Below, piece after piece: positions 33,429 to 41,278 of a stretch of DNA of 64,000 nucleotides. The position numbers and the translations under genes were made by a program. This stretch comes from Haloarchaeobius sp. HME9146 (GTDB lineage Archaea; Halobacteriota; Halobacteria; Halobacteriales; Natrialbaceae). Position 1 is the first letter of the stretch, and each line of letters opens with the position of its first letter. The notes under the pieces were generated by a model. It searched no databases and was not told where the DNA came from. It saw only the letters and a list, made by a program, of their open reading frames with translations. The stretch spans positions 1,674,001-1,738,000 of the forward strand of contig NZ_JAODVR010000001.1 in assembly GCF_025399835.1 (NCBI RefSeq), in the 5' to 3' direction.

Positions 33429-34376
33429 ATGCTCCCCCTACCCGCCGCCCTGCCGACGGTGTTCGGCATGCCTGCGACGGACCTGCTCGCGTGGGTCGTC
33501 ATCGCGGCGTTCCTCGTCGGCGCGGTACTCGACAGATACGACCGGACGCTGGCCATCTACTGGCTCGCCGGGACGTGGGTCCTGTTCGGTGGGTTCTGGC
33601 TCGCCGTCTTCCCGCACTTCGCCTTCGAGGTTCGTAGTTTCGTCGAAGGCGGGCTCGCGCTCTTTGCGGTCCCCGCCTCGGTCTACACCGGCTACCTCCT
33701 GCTCCAGGGCCGCGAGCGCCTCGTGGTCCTCTCGAAGGCCGTCGGCGTGATGGGGCTCATCTACCATCCGACGCAGGCGATTCCGTTCGTCCGCCGGGTG
33801 CTCATCGAGGAGGTCGCCCGGGAGACGTACTGGGGTATCCAGCTCCTGGGCTACAACCCCGAGTTCACCACCGGTCCGGAGTACGGCTACCTCAACATGT
33901 TCGTCTTCTCCGAGTTCGCGACCTACATCGTCTACGCCTGCACGGGCATCGGCTCGATGGCCATCTTCGCCGGGCTCATCGTCGCGGTCGACGCGCCGCT
34001 CAAACGCAAGCTGAAGTCCTTCGCGCTGGCCATCGGCGTCATCTGGGTGCTCAACCTCATCCGGAACGTGTTCGTCGCCATCGCGGCCGGCAAGGGCTGG
34101 TTCCTGCAGGGCCCGGTCGTCCAGTTCGCGGCGCTCGCGGGCGTCGAGCGGAGCCACGCCTCGTTCTGGTTCGCACACAGCGTCCTCTCGCAGATACTCT
34201 CGGTGTTCGCGCTCGTGGGAATCACCTGGGGTGTGGTCCACGTGCTGCCGGAACTCCTCGGCGTGCTCGAAGAGGTGCTGTTCGTCGCGACCGGTGAGGA
34301 GTACGACCTCGAAGACGCCCTCGGCCTGAACGACGCGATTCGCGCCGACGGCGGCAAGGTCGATGGCGGCGACTGA
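33429..34376 (+). CDS. artA: Archaeosortase A
   Basis: This 315-residue polytopic membrane transpeptidase cleaves PGF-CTERM surface proteins and links them to lipid. The conserved residues are in place: the catalytic Cys171 (VYACTGIGSMAIFAG) and Arg212 (VLNLIRNVFV). A third conserved position is expected near RSHASFWFAHSVLSQ (about 241-255), where His250 is the best candidate. About eight membrane spans are present. The gene overlaps the following metallophosphoesterase gene by 14 nt. None of the window's secreted proteins shows a clear PGF-CTERM signal, so its substrates lie elsewhere. Confidence 0.92.
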   Translation: MLPLPAALPTVFGMPATDLLAWVVIAAFLVGAVLDRYDRTLAIYWLAGTWVLFGGFWLAVFPHFAFEVRSFVEGGLALFAVPASVYTGYLLLQGRERLVVLSKAVGVMGLIYHPTQAIPFVRRVLIEEVARETYWGIQLLGYNPEFTTGPEYGYLNMFVFSEFATYIVYACTGIGSMAIFAGLIVAVDAPLKRKLKSFALAIGVIWVLNLIRNVFVAIAAGKGWFLQGPVVQFAALAGVERSHASFWFAHSVLSQILSVFALVGITWGVVHVLPELLGVLEEVLFVATGEEYDLEDALGLNDAIRADGGKVDGGD

Positions 34377-35067
34377 GCTCGGGTTCGCTGACCGGGCGGC
34401 CTACCTCCCCGCCGCCGCCGCGCTCGTTCTCTCCGACCTCCATCTCGGCAAGGCCCACGCGTCCAGCGTCGACTTCCCCCTCAACGAAGGCGCGGCGATG
34501 ACCGACCGGCTCTCCGCGTTGCTCGACCGCTTCGACCCCGAGACGGTGGTCTTCGCCGGCGACGTGCTCCACACGTTCACGACGGTTCCCGTGCCGGCTC
34601 GTGATGCGCTCGACGGGCTCACCGACCTGGTGACCGACCGGGCCGAGCTGGTGCTCGTCCGGGGGAACCACGACACGCAACTCGACCGGGTCACCGACCT
34701 GCCCGTCCACGACTCCTACCGGCTTCCGGACGGGACCGTCGTCTGTCACGGCCACGAGGAACCCGAGGGCACCGGCGATGAAGTGACGCGCTACGTCGTC
34801 GGGCACGACCATCCGACCATCGACATCGAAGGACGGACGTACCCCTGTTTCCTGTACGGGCCGGGCGCACATCGCGGGAGCGACGTGCTCGTCCTCCCGT
34901 CGTTCACGACGCTGGCGGCAGGGATGACGGTCAACCGGATGCGCGGGTCGGACTTCCAGACACCGTTCGTCGCGACCCCCGATGGGTTCCATCCCATCGT
35001 TCGTGACGAGACCGGCGACGAAACGCTCCGGTTCCCGCCGCTCGGGGAGTTCAGGCGACTGTTGTAA
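34363..35067 (+). CDS. Calcineurin-like metallophosphoesterase
   Basis: This is a 234-residue di-metal phosphoesterase. Motifs in order: SDLHLGKAH (24-32), FAGDVLH, VRGNHD, CHGHEE and VGHDHP, which together supply the metal ligands. This pattern resembles the DNA ligase-associated and YfcE-like groups; the substrate is unknown. Its ATG lies inside the end of artA (14-nt overlap), so the two are co-translated, but a functional link is not shown. Confidence 0.88.
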   Translation: MAATELGFADRAAYLPAAAALVLSDLHLGKAHASSVDFPLNEGAAMTDRLSALLDRFDPETVVFAGDVLHTFTTVPVPARDALDGLTDLVTDRAELVLVRGNHDTQLDRVTDLPVHDSYRLPDGTVVCHGHEEPEGTGDEVTRYVVGHDHPTIDIEGRTYPCFLYGPGAHRGSDVLVLPSFTTLAAGMTVNRMRGSDFQTPFVATPDGFHPIVRDETGDETLRFPPLGEFRRLL

Positions 35068-35079
35068 CGGAGAAGAGCG

Positions 35080-36351
35080 CTACTGCCGGTCCTCGCGGAC
35101 CGCGTCGGCCGCCACCTTCCCGCTCTCCAGCGCGGCCTGGATGGACGACCAGCGCGTGTAGTCCCCGGCGAGGTAGACGGGGCCAGCGGGCGCTCGCGCC
35201 GCTGGAAGGTTCTCCGCGAAGCCCGGTGGTTGCTCGAACTGCGCGAACTCGATGCGGTCGGTGTGTCGCAGTTCGAAGCTGGCGAACTGGCGCTCGGGGT
35301 ACCACGACGCGAGGGTATCGTGTGCCAGCACCGCGAGTTCCTCGTCCGACTCCGTTCGCTCGCCGAGGAACGTCGCACTCAACAGCCGCGTCCCGTCGGG
35401 GGCGTACTCGGGCGCAACGATGGTGTGGTCGACGATCTGGTTCGGGGCGTCGGACTCGGCGTTGAGCATGAGTCGCTTGCCAGCGTCGAGGTCGCCCGTG
35501 TCCTCGAGCGCGTACCACTGTGTGACACAGCTGTGGGCGTCGGTCGGGATGGTCTCGACGTCGGTGAGTGACGATGCGGCGGCCGGGTCGGTCGCGACGA
35601 CGACGGCGTCGGCGGTGACGGTCTCGCCCCCGAGGTCGACGGTCGCCCCGTCGCCGTCGGTCTCGACAGCCTCGACCGGTCGGTCGGTCCGGATGGTCGC
35701 GCCGGCGTCTTCAGCACGGTCACGCAGCTGGTCCGAGATGGCCCCCATGCCACCGGCCGGAACGACGGTCTCGCCCGCCGAGAGCATCTTGAAGGTGTAC
35801 TCGAACACGTGCTTCGAGGTCGACAGCGACCGGTCGAGCGTGATGCCGCCGTAGAACGGCGCGGCGAAGTTCTCGAGGTACTTCCGCGAGAATCCTCGCG
35901 AGTTCAGGTAGGCTTCGATGGACCTGTCCGGTCCCTGGAAGAGCGAGTCGGTCGACCGACTCTGCAACTCTCGTTTCAGTCGCAACGTGTTGAGCTTGTC
36001 CGTGACGGTCACGTCGCGGTTGAAGATGGACTCCGTCAGCGAACCGGGGTCGCGGAACGGGTCAGAGAGGATGGACCGATGGCCCTCGCGACAGATACAG
36101 GCCCCGGCCGTGAACGAGCGGAGGTCGAGCGCGTCGTAGTCGAGTTCGCGCTGTGCCGCCGGGTAGGCGGTGAACAGTACCTGGAATCCCCGGTCGTACG
36201 TGAACCCCTGTTCGTGTGTCGACCGAACGCGGCCGCCGACCGCTGGCTCTCGCTCGAACAGCGTGACGGCTGCCCCGGCGTCCGCCAGGTGGCGGGCGGC
36301 AACCAGCCCGGCGAGCCCGCCCCCGACCACGATGACCTCGTCGTCGTGCAT
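35080..36351 (-). CDS. FAD-dependent oxidoreductase (phytoene desaturase/amine oxidase-like)
   Basis: This 423-residue flavoprotein has the N-terminal Rossmann motif VIVVGGGLAGLVAARHLADA and the FEREPAVGGRVRSTHEQGFT segment, which bind FAD. The C-terminal VYLAGDYTRWSSIQAALESG is the second FAD motif. It resembles protoporphyrinogen oxidase, phytoene desaturase and amine oxidase relatives; none of their special residues allows a choice. It could act on an isoprenoid or heme precursor, but no pathway genes are adjacent. Confidence 0.85.
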   Translation of the reverse strand: MHDDEVIVVGGGLAGLVAARHLADAGAAVTLFEREPAVGGRVRSTHEQGFTYDRGFQVLFTAYPAAQRELDYDALDLRSFTAGACICREGHRSILSDPFRDPGSLTESIFNRDVTVTDKLNTLRLKRELQSRSTDSLFQGPDRSIEAYLNSRGFSRKYLENFAAPFYGGITLDRSLSTSKHVFEYTFKMLSAGETVVPAGGMGAISDQLRDRAEDAGATIRTDRPVEAVETDGDGATVDLGGETVTADAVVVATDPAAASSLTDVETIPTDAHSCVTQWYALEDTGDLDAGKRLMLNAESDAPNQIVDHTIVAPEYAPDGTRLLSATFLGERTESDEELAVLAHDTLASWYPERQFASFELRHTDRIEFAQFEQPPGFAENLPAARAPAGPVYLAGDYTRWSSIQAALESGKVAADAVREDRQ

Positions 36352-36459
36352 ACGGTCCGATAGGGTAGTGGGGGTGAAAACCCCCCTGCCCTCGGCAGTT
36401 TGGTCCGGCGGGAGCGGGCGATGGACAGCGATTAGTTACCGCCCACCGAAGCCGGGCGT

Positions 36460-37659
36460 ATGGAGACGACCGACGCCTTCGTCGGACTCGACTGTGTGTC
36501 GTGTGGCGACCGATTCGACGCCGACGTGGCCACCCACCGGTGTCCCGAGTGTGGGGGCATCCTCGACCCGGCGTACGATTACGATTCGCTCGAACTCTGG
36601 CGCGACGAACTCGAGTCCCGCCGGTTCGACTCGCAGTGGCGCTACGAGGAACTGCTCCCGTTCACGCGATCGGCTGCCGTCTCGATGGACGAGGGGGCGA
36701 CCCCACTGGTGCCCTGCCCCGACCTCGCCGACGAACTCGGCGTCGGGCAGGTGTACCTCAAGGACGAGGGCCGGAACCCGACGGGGACGTTCAAGGACCG
36801 CGGGCAGTCCGTGGCCGTCACCGCCGCGGTCCAGCACGAGGCGTCCGACGTGGCACTCGCTTCCGCGGGGAACGCCGGGCAGGCTGCCGCGGCCTACGCG
36901 GCCCGCGCCGACCTCGACTCCCACGTCTTCCTGCCGGCCCGGGCGGGCTTTACGAACAAGGCGATGGTGAACGTCCACGGCGGCGACATGACCGTCGTCG
37001 GTGGCCGTATCTCCGAGGCGGGGGCGGCCTACGAGGACGCGATGGCCGACGAGGAGAACGAACACTGGTACTCCCTCCAGACGTTCCAGACGCCGTACCG
37101 TCACGAGGGCAAGAAGACGATGTACTACGAGGTCGTCGAGCAACTCGACTGGGAGGTCCCCGACGCGGTCGTCTACCCGACCGGCGGCGGCGTGGGCCTC
37201 ATCGGCATGTACAAGGCCGCGAACGAGTTCCGCGACCTCGACATCACGGACGGGATTCCGGGGTTCTACGCGGCACAGGCCGAAGGCTGTGCACCCATCG
37301 TCACCGCCTTCGAGGACGGCCGTGACGAACACGAACCGTGGGAGCACCCGGACACCATCTGTGGCGGCATCGAGATTCCGAACCCCGGCGCGAGCCCGTG
37401 GATCCTGGAGGCGCTCCGCGAATCCGACGGCGGTGCCGTCGCCACCAGCGACTCGGACATCCTCGACGCTGCCATCACGGTCGCCCAGAACGAAGGGCTC
37501 GAGATGGGTGCGACCTGTGCCGCCGCCGCCTCCGGCGCGTGGGAGCTCGCCCAGCGCGGCGAGTTCGACGAGGACGACACCATCGTTCTCATGAACACTG
37601 GCACCGGGAACAAGGACGACGACGTCCTTCGCTCGCACCTGATGGGCAAGGGTATCTGA
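36460..37659 (+). CDS. thrC: Threonine synthase
   Basis: This 399-residue PLP enzyme converts O-phosphohomoserine to threonine. An N-terminal zinc ribbon (CVSCGDRFD, CPECGG) is followed by the substrate loop MDEGATPLVPCPDLA, the PLP lysine Lys112 in NPTGTFKDRGQS, the phosphate-binding ASAGNAGQAAA segment and the YPTGGGVGLIG loop. The length fits the haloarchaeal family. The short DUF-like tail (DDDVLRSHLMGKGI) is normal. It stands alone and converges with a small regulator. Confidence 0.93.
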   Translation: METTDAFVGLDCVSCGDRFDADVATHRCPECGGILDPAYDYDSLELWRDELESRRFDSQWRYEELLPFTRSAAVSMDEGATPLVPCPDLADELGVGQVYLKDEGRNPTGTFKDRGQSVAVTAAVQHEASDVALASAGNAGQAAAAYAARADLDSHVFLPARAGFTNKAMVNVHGGDMTVVGGRISEAGAAYEDAMADEENEHWYSLQTFQTPYRHEGKKTMYYEVVEQLDWEVPDAVVYPTGGGVGLIGMYKAANEFRDLDITDGIPGFYAAQAEGCAPIVTAFEDGRDEHEPWEHPDTICGGIEIPNPGASPWILEALRESDGGAVATSDSDILDAAITVAQNEGLEMGATCAAAASGAWELAQRGEFDEDDTIVLMNTGTGNKDDDVLRSHLMGKGI

Positions 37660-37688
37660 GCGGGCTCGCCGGGGAACTCCCTCGAAAA

Positions 37689-38048
37689 TCAGTCCGCTGC
37701 GGGTTCGACCGCCACACCGTCCTCGTCGTCGAAGCCGACCGAGATGGTGAGGTTCTCGAACTGCGGTTCGTACTCCTTGGCGTGGGCTCCGTCGGCCCGG
37801 ATGCGGGTCTGTTCTTCCAGGAGCGCACCGTCGGTCATGAGTTCGAGCTTGCGGTAGGTCGTCGAGAGCGGCAGGTCACAGCACTCCGACAGCTCGCTCG
37901 CCGACCGTGGCTGTTCGCGAACCGACTTGAGGATGGCTCGACAGTCGCCGTCGTTCAACGCCGTGAGGAGCGAATCCGCGTCGACGTCTATCAGGTCTGC
38001 GCTACCGACCGAACGGGGGTCTTCGAACGTGGAAGTCTCGACGGACAT
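37689..38048 (-). CDS. Winged-helix transcriptional regulator
   Basis: This 119-residue protein has a helix-turn-helix core (ALNDGDCRAILKSVREQPRS, ASELSECCDLPLSTTYRKLE, LMTDGALLEE) of the MarR/ArsR-like type. A short beta-rich C-terminus (YEPQFENLTISVGFDDEDG) is probably the dimer or effector part. The ATG at 38048 is chosen; the frame is open further upstream but that part holds the promoter. Its own promoter region carries two inverted repeats, suggesting autoregulation (inferred). Confidence 0.75.
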   Translation of the reverse strand: MSVETSTFEDPRSVGSADLIDVDADSLLTALNDGDCRAILKSVREQPRSASELSECCDLPLSTTYRKLELMTDGALLEEQTRIRADGAHAKEYEPQFENLTISVGFDDEDGVAVEPAAD

Positions 38049-38081
38049 GGGGTGTCTCTCTACCAGTATGTACCGACTGGA

Positions 38082-38128
38082 GGGGTACGGAACGCTACCC
38101 ACGATATGAGGGGTAGTTTAAGTACCCC
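38082..38128. promoter_or_regulatory. Paired GGGGTA/TACCCC inverted repeats upstream of the winged-helix gene
   Basis: Two inverted repeats share the same half-sites: GGGGTA-N8-TACCC at 38082-38100 and GGGGTA-N7-TACCCC at 38110-38128. The second encloses GTTTAAG, which on the minus strand is a TATA-like CTTAAAC for the gene starting at 38048. A third shorter repeat (CCAGT-N8-ACTGG) lies at about 38063-38080. These look like operators. Confidence 0.5.
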
Positions 38129-38175
38129 CGGACAGCGGCCCCGGGACCACGGCACCGCACTCGGACGTCCCAGTC

Positions 38176-38182
38176 GTTAAGA
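38176..38182 (+). promoter_or_regulatory. TATA element for the Bat-like regulator gene
   Basis: GTTAAGA is centred about 27 nt before the ATG at 38206, suggesting a leaderless mRNA. Confidence 0.35.
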
Positions 38183-38205
38183 GGGCCGACGTTCAGAGGG
38201 CAGTC

Positions 38206-38862
38206 ATGGGCGAAGGCATCCGTGCGGAGGTCCGAATCGAGTCACCCGATGGGTGTCCCGTCGCGGGTGCGACCGAAGCGACCAGTACCGCGAGTTACTC
38301 GGTCTCGAAATCCGTGAACCCGGTCGAGGGCGGCCGCGTCACCGAGGAGTTCATGCTCGACGACGAGGCAGTGGTCGAGGAGGCCGACCTCGCCGACGAA
38401 CTGACCGAGGTGTTCGCGTACGGCTCGAAGAGCGCCTACCGGTTCGAGCGCGAACACGGCCGGTTCTGTCCGTGCGAATGCATCGAGCGCTTCGACTGTC
38501 CCGTGGTGGACGTGCACGCGCGAGAGGAATCGCTGTTCGTCACCTTCCACGCGCCGGACATGGAGACGCTGCAAGACGTCATCGGTGACCTGCGCGGCGC
38601 GTACCCGAGCCTCGACGTGCAGCGCCTGCTTCGCTCCGAGGGGAACGCGTCGGAGGAGAGCCTCGTGTTCGTCGACCGTGGCGAGTTGACCACCCGCCAG
38701 CAGGAGGTGCTGGAGACCGCCCACGAGATGGGCTACTTCGAGCACCCCAAGCGTGCCAACGGCGGCGAGGTCGCCGACGAACTCGGTATCTCCCGGTCGA
38801 CACTGTCTGAACACCTGGCTGCTGCACAGTCGAAGCTGCTCGGCACCATCTTGGCGAGTTGA
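38206..38862 (+). CDS. Bat-type (HTH_10) transcriptional regulator with Cys-rich sensor domain
   Basis: The C-terminal part of this 218-residue protein (about 155-218) is an HTH_10/bacterio-opsin-activator DNA-binding domain (RGELTTRQQEVLETAHEMGY, VADELGISRSTLSEHLAAAQ). The N-terminal about 150 residues contain a Cys17 (PDGCPVAG) and a C-x-C-x-C cluster (RFCPCECIERFDCPVVDV), suggesting metal or thiol sensing. The specific signal is unknown. It is divergent from the winged-helix gene at 37689 across a region with operator-like repeats. Confidence 0.8.
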   Translation: MGEGIRAEVRIESPDGCPVAGATEATSTASYSVSKSVNPVEGGRVTEEFMLDDEAVVEEADLADELTEVFAYGSKSAYRFEREHGRFCPCECIERFDCPVVDVHAREESLFVTFHAPDMETLQDVIGDLRGAYPSLDVQRLLRSEGNASEESLVFVDRGELTTRQQEVLETAHEMGYFEHPKRANGGEVADELGISRSTLSEHLAAAQSKLLGTILAS

Positions 38863-38923
38863 CCCGTGCCAACGTAGTCCCGCACATTTACGTAGTCGTC
38901 TCTCCGAGATATCGACGAGAGCG

Positions 38924-39373
38924 ATGGCAGGCAACGATACCGTCGATATGACGCGCGACGAGATGGACACGTTCCTCGGGCAGAAAGGAACCGGCGTCCT
39001 CTCCGTCGCCGACGATGACGTTCCGTACTCCTTTCCGGTCTCTTACGGCTACGACGCCGACGCGTGCGAGTTCTATCTCAGACTCGGGTTCCGTGAAGGC
39101 AGCACCAAGACAGACTACGTCGACGAACCGTGCCCCGCGCGGCTCGTCGTCTACGACGAAGACGGCACGCACTCCGAGAGCGTGATCGCGACGGGTGACC
39201 TCGTCGAGATACCGCGCGAGGAGTTGACTCCCGATATCGTCACCGCGCTCGGGGATGCCCGGACGCCGGAGTTCGACATATGGGACGAGACGAAAGCGGA
39301 ACTCGACTTCAGCATCAACCGTCTGGAATCGATACGTCTAACCGGGAAACAGTCGCGGAACATCGAGGAGTAG
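38924..39373 (+). CDS. Pyridoxamine 5'-phosphate oxidase-like flavin-binding protein
   Basis: This 149-residue split-barrel protein shows TRDEMDTFLGQKGTGVLSVA at the N-terminus, VPYSFPVSYGYDADACEFYL, and the TKTDYVDEPCPARLVVYDE strand; these match PNPOx-like F420/FMN-binding proteins. It probably binds a flavin or heme and reduces or binds a small substrate. Not a true PdxH: it is too short and lacks the substrate motif. The ATG at 38924 follows the Bat-like gene by 61 nt. Confidence 0.8.
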   Translation: MAGNDTVDMTRDEMDTFLGQKGTGVLSVADDDVPYSFPVSYGYDADACEFYLRLGFREGSTKTDYVDEPCPARLVVYDEDGTHSESVIATGDLVEIPREELTPDIVTALGDARTPEFDIWDETKAELDFSINRLESIRLTGKQSRNIEE

Positions 39374-39398
39374 AACGAGCGGCGTCTCGACGTGGGAG

Positions 39399-39542
39399 TT
39401 ACTGCTCGAACGAGCCGTCCGAGACCGGGTTCCCACAGATGATGCAGCCACTGGCCACGATGGCCTCTTTCATCGACTCGTTGACCTCGATGTTCTCGGC
39501 GCACTCCGGGCACTCGAACCGGTAGTTGCCGGTGCTACTCAT
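39399..39542 (-). CDS. Small zinc-ribbon protein (DUF7560-like)
   Basis: This 47-residue protein starts at ATG 39542 (MSSTGNYRFECPECAENIEV). Two CxxC pairs (CPEC, CIIC) form a rubredoxin-like zinc ribbon; the closing SDGSFEQ tail is conserved-looking. It is consistent, from memory, with the DUF7560 family of haloarchaeal small zinc-finger proteins, which affect growth and motility in some species. The longer frame to 39587 is excluded because the TATA box lies inside it. Confidence 0.75.
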   Translation of the reverse strand: MSSTGNYRFECPECAENIEVNESMKEAIVASGCIICGNPVSDGSFEQ

Positions 39543-39566
39543 CAATTGTAGATTGGCGACCGGGAC

Positions 39567-39600
39567 CCAATAAAAGGTACCCATCATACCGAGGGTATGA
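39567..39600 (-). promoter_or_regulatory. Promoter and upstream palindrome of the zinc-ribbon gene
   Basis: On the minus strand CCTTTTATTG (39567-39576) is a TATA box about 30 nt before the ATG. Directly upstream is a perfect inverted repeat TCATACC-GAG-GGTATGA (39584-39600), placed where an activator or repressor would bind. Confidence 0.5.
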
Positions 39601-39660
39601 GAACGCTGGCGTGGGTGGGCAGACGGGGCACCGACGAGGTGGTCCCCTTACCGCAGAACT

Positions 39661-39680
39661 TTAGGTTTAGACGGGTCTAA
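39661..39680 (+). promoter_or_regulatory. DtxR-type operator overlapping the sirR promoter
   Basis: The sequence holds TTAGGT followed by a perfect inverted repeat TTAGAC-GG-GTCTAA (39667-39680), ending 12 nt before the ATG at 39693. The TTAGG half-site matches what is known for DtxR/IdeR boxes. It overlaps the predicted TATA box (TTTAGGTTTA), so binding would block transcription; autoregulation by metal is inferred. Confidence 0.6.
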
Positions 39681-39692
39681 TCCCACGTACGA

Positions 39693-40382
39693 ATGCTCAG
39701 TGACGTCATGGAGGACTACCTGAAGGCCATCTACTACCTCCAGGAACACGAGGGGACGCCGGTCACGACATCACAGATCGCCGAGTACCTCGGCGTCACG
39801 CCACCGACGGTCACGAGTATGGTCGAGAAGCTCGACGACCGCGGGCTGGTCGACCGCGAGAAGTACAAGGGCGTCGAACTCACCGACGAGGGTGTCACCG
39901 TGGCACTGGAGGTGCTCCGGCATCACCGACTGCTCGAAGCCTATCTCACCGAGCACCTGGACTACGACTGGTCGGAGGTCCACGAAGAGGCGGACGTGCT
40001 CGAACACCACATCTCGGAGGAGTTTGAGCGCCGCGTCGCCGACGTGCTGGGCAACCCGACCGTCGACCCACACGGCGACCCGATTCCGAGCGCCGACCTC
40101 TCGCCGCCGGAGGAAGGTGGCCTGACGGCCCTCTCGGAACACGACGAAGGTGCTCGGGTCGAGATCGCCCGGGTCAGCGACCGCGACGAGGAGGAGTTAC
40201 GCTACCTCAAGGAGGCCGGCATCGTCCCGGGGACCGTCGTCGAGATCGTCGACGTCGCGCCGTTCGGGATGATAACCGTCGCCGTCGACGGGCGCGAACA
40301 GAGCCTCCCGGATGCGGTCGCGAGTTCGATTCGCGTCAAGCCGGTCGGTCGGGAGACCGAACGCGCCGCCGGCGGAGCCTGA
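39693..40382 (+). CDS. sirR: Metal-dependent DtxR/MntR-family transcriptional repressor (SirR-type)
   Basis: This 229-residue repressor has an N-terminal winged helix (MLSDVMEDYLKAIYYLQEHE, TTSQIAEYLGVTPPTVTSMV), then a dimerisation domain with the metal-binding residues in HHRLLEAYLTEHLDYDWSEV, HEEADVLEHHISE, and a C-terminal FeoA/SH3-like domain (about 155-220). DtxR relatives sense Fe2+ or Mn2+. A predicted operator sits in its own promoter. TMEM165/Gdt1 and LysE genes follow, so Mn2+ is a plausible effector. Confidence 0.9.
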   Translation: MLSDVMEDYLKAIYYLQEHEGTPVTTSQIAEYLGVTPPTVTSMVEKLDDRGLVDREKYKGVELTDEGVTVALEVLRHHRLLEAYLTEHLDYDWSEVHEEADVLEHHISEEFERRVADVLGNPTVDPHGDPIPSADLSPPEEGGLTALSEHDEGARVEIARVSDRDEEELRYLKEAGIVPGTVVEIVDVAPFGMITVAVDGREQSLPDAVASSIRVKPVGRETERAAGGA

Positions 40383-40462
40383 GCCACGTCACCGATTCGT
40401 CCACCACGTTACCGAGCCGTCCACGACGTCACCGAGCGGTTCGCTGAACCAACTCGACATCG

Positions 40463-41212
40463 ATGGAGTACCTCGAAATCGTCGCTATCGCGTTCGTCGC
40501 ACAGCTCGCCGTCCTGCCCGGGGAGAAGGTGCAGTTCATCATCGCCGGGCTCTCGACGCGCTATCACCCCGCCGTCGTCGTCTCGGCCGCCGGGACCGCG
40601 TTCGCTGGCTGGACCGCCCTCGAGATCGCGTTCGGGAACGCGGTGAAGCAGGCGCTCCCGCCGGTCGTGTTGAGTGTCATCAGCGGCCTGCTCTTCTGCC
40701 TCTTCGCCGTCCTGCTCTACCGGTCCATGCCTGCGGCGGGCGGGGACGCGACCACGGGCGACGGGCCGGACCAACCCGACGGCGTCGAAACCGACGGCGG
40801 GTTCCCGACGCCTGGCGGTGACGGGTCCCTGGAGCTCTTCGGTCGTGAGGTCCCGCAGTACTTCGGCGGCTGGCTCCCCATCTTCGGGATGATGGCCGCC
40901 GGTGAGTTCGGAGACAAGACCCAGCTCGTCACCATCGGACTGGCCATCGAGTACGGGGCCACGTCGGCCATCTGGGCCGGTGAGATGCTCGCCATCATCC
41001 CGGTCAGCATCGCGAACGCCCTGCTGTTCTACCGGTTCTCGCACGCCTTCGACGCCCGTCTCGCCCACGCCTTCTCGGCCGGGCTGTTCGCGTTCTTCGG
41101 CATCGACACGCTCCAGAGCATCGTGACCGGGTTCTCCGTCTGGGAGACGCTGGTCGGGCTGGTCGCGGGCCAGCTCACCGCGGTCGCTGACGCGGTCGTG
41201 TCGCTGCTGTGA
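40463..41212 (+). CDS. TMEM165/Gdt1 (UPF0016) family cation transporter
   Basis: This 249-residue membrane protein has about six spans in two repeats. The second repeat has the canonical signature GEFGDKTQLVTIGLAIEYGA. The first repeat reads LAVLPGEKVQFIIAGLSTRY, so the E-x-G-D-K-T motif is altered. Family members exchange Mn2+ or Ca2+ for protons, and bacterial MneA exports Mn2+. A Pro/Gly-rich linker separates the repeats. It lies 80 nt after sirR, fitting metal-regulated manganese export. Confidence 0.85.
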   Translation: MEYLEIVAIAFVAQLAVLPGEKVQFIIAGLSTRYHPAVVVSAAGTAFAGWTALEIAFGNAVKQALPPVVLSVISGLLFCLFAVLLYRSMPAAGGDATTGDGPDQPDGVETDGGFPTPGGDGSLELFGREVPQYFGGWLPIFGMMAAGEFGDKTQLVTIGLAIEYGATSAIWAGEMLAIIPVSIANALLFYRFSHAFDARLAHAFSAGLFAFFGIDTLQSIVTGFSVWETLVGLVAGQLTAVADAVVSLL

Positions 41213-41278
41213 CTCGGGCAACCAGCAGGACGCCCCGCAGACGGTGTGCTTTTCAATCAGCCTGACGGAATGACCATC

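Noticed and set aside
38082-38128. Rho-independent terminator for either neighbouring gene
   Set aside because: Both inverted repeats lie between two divergent promoters, so they cannot end either transcript; operators fit better.
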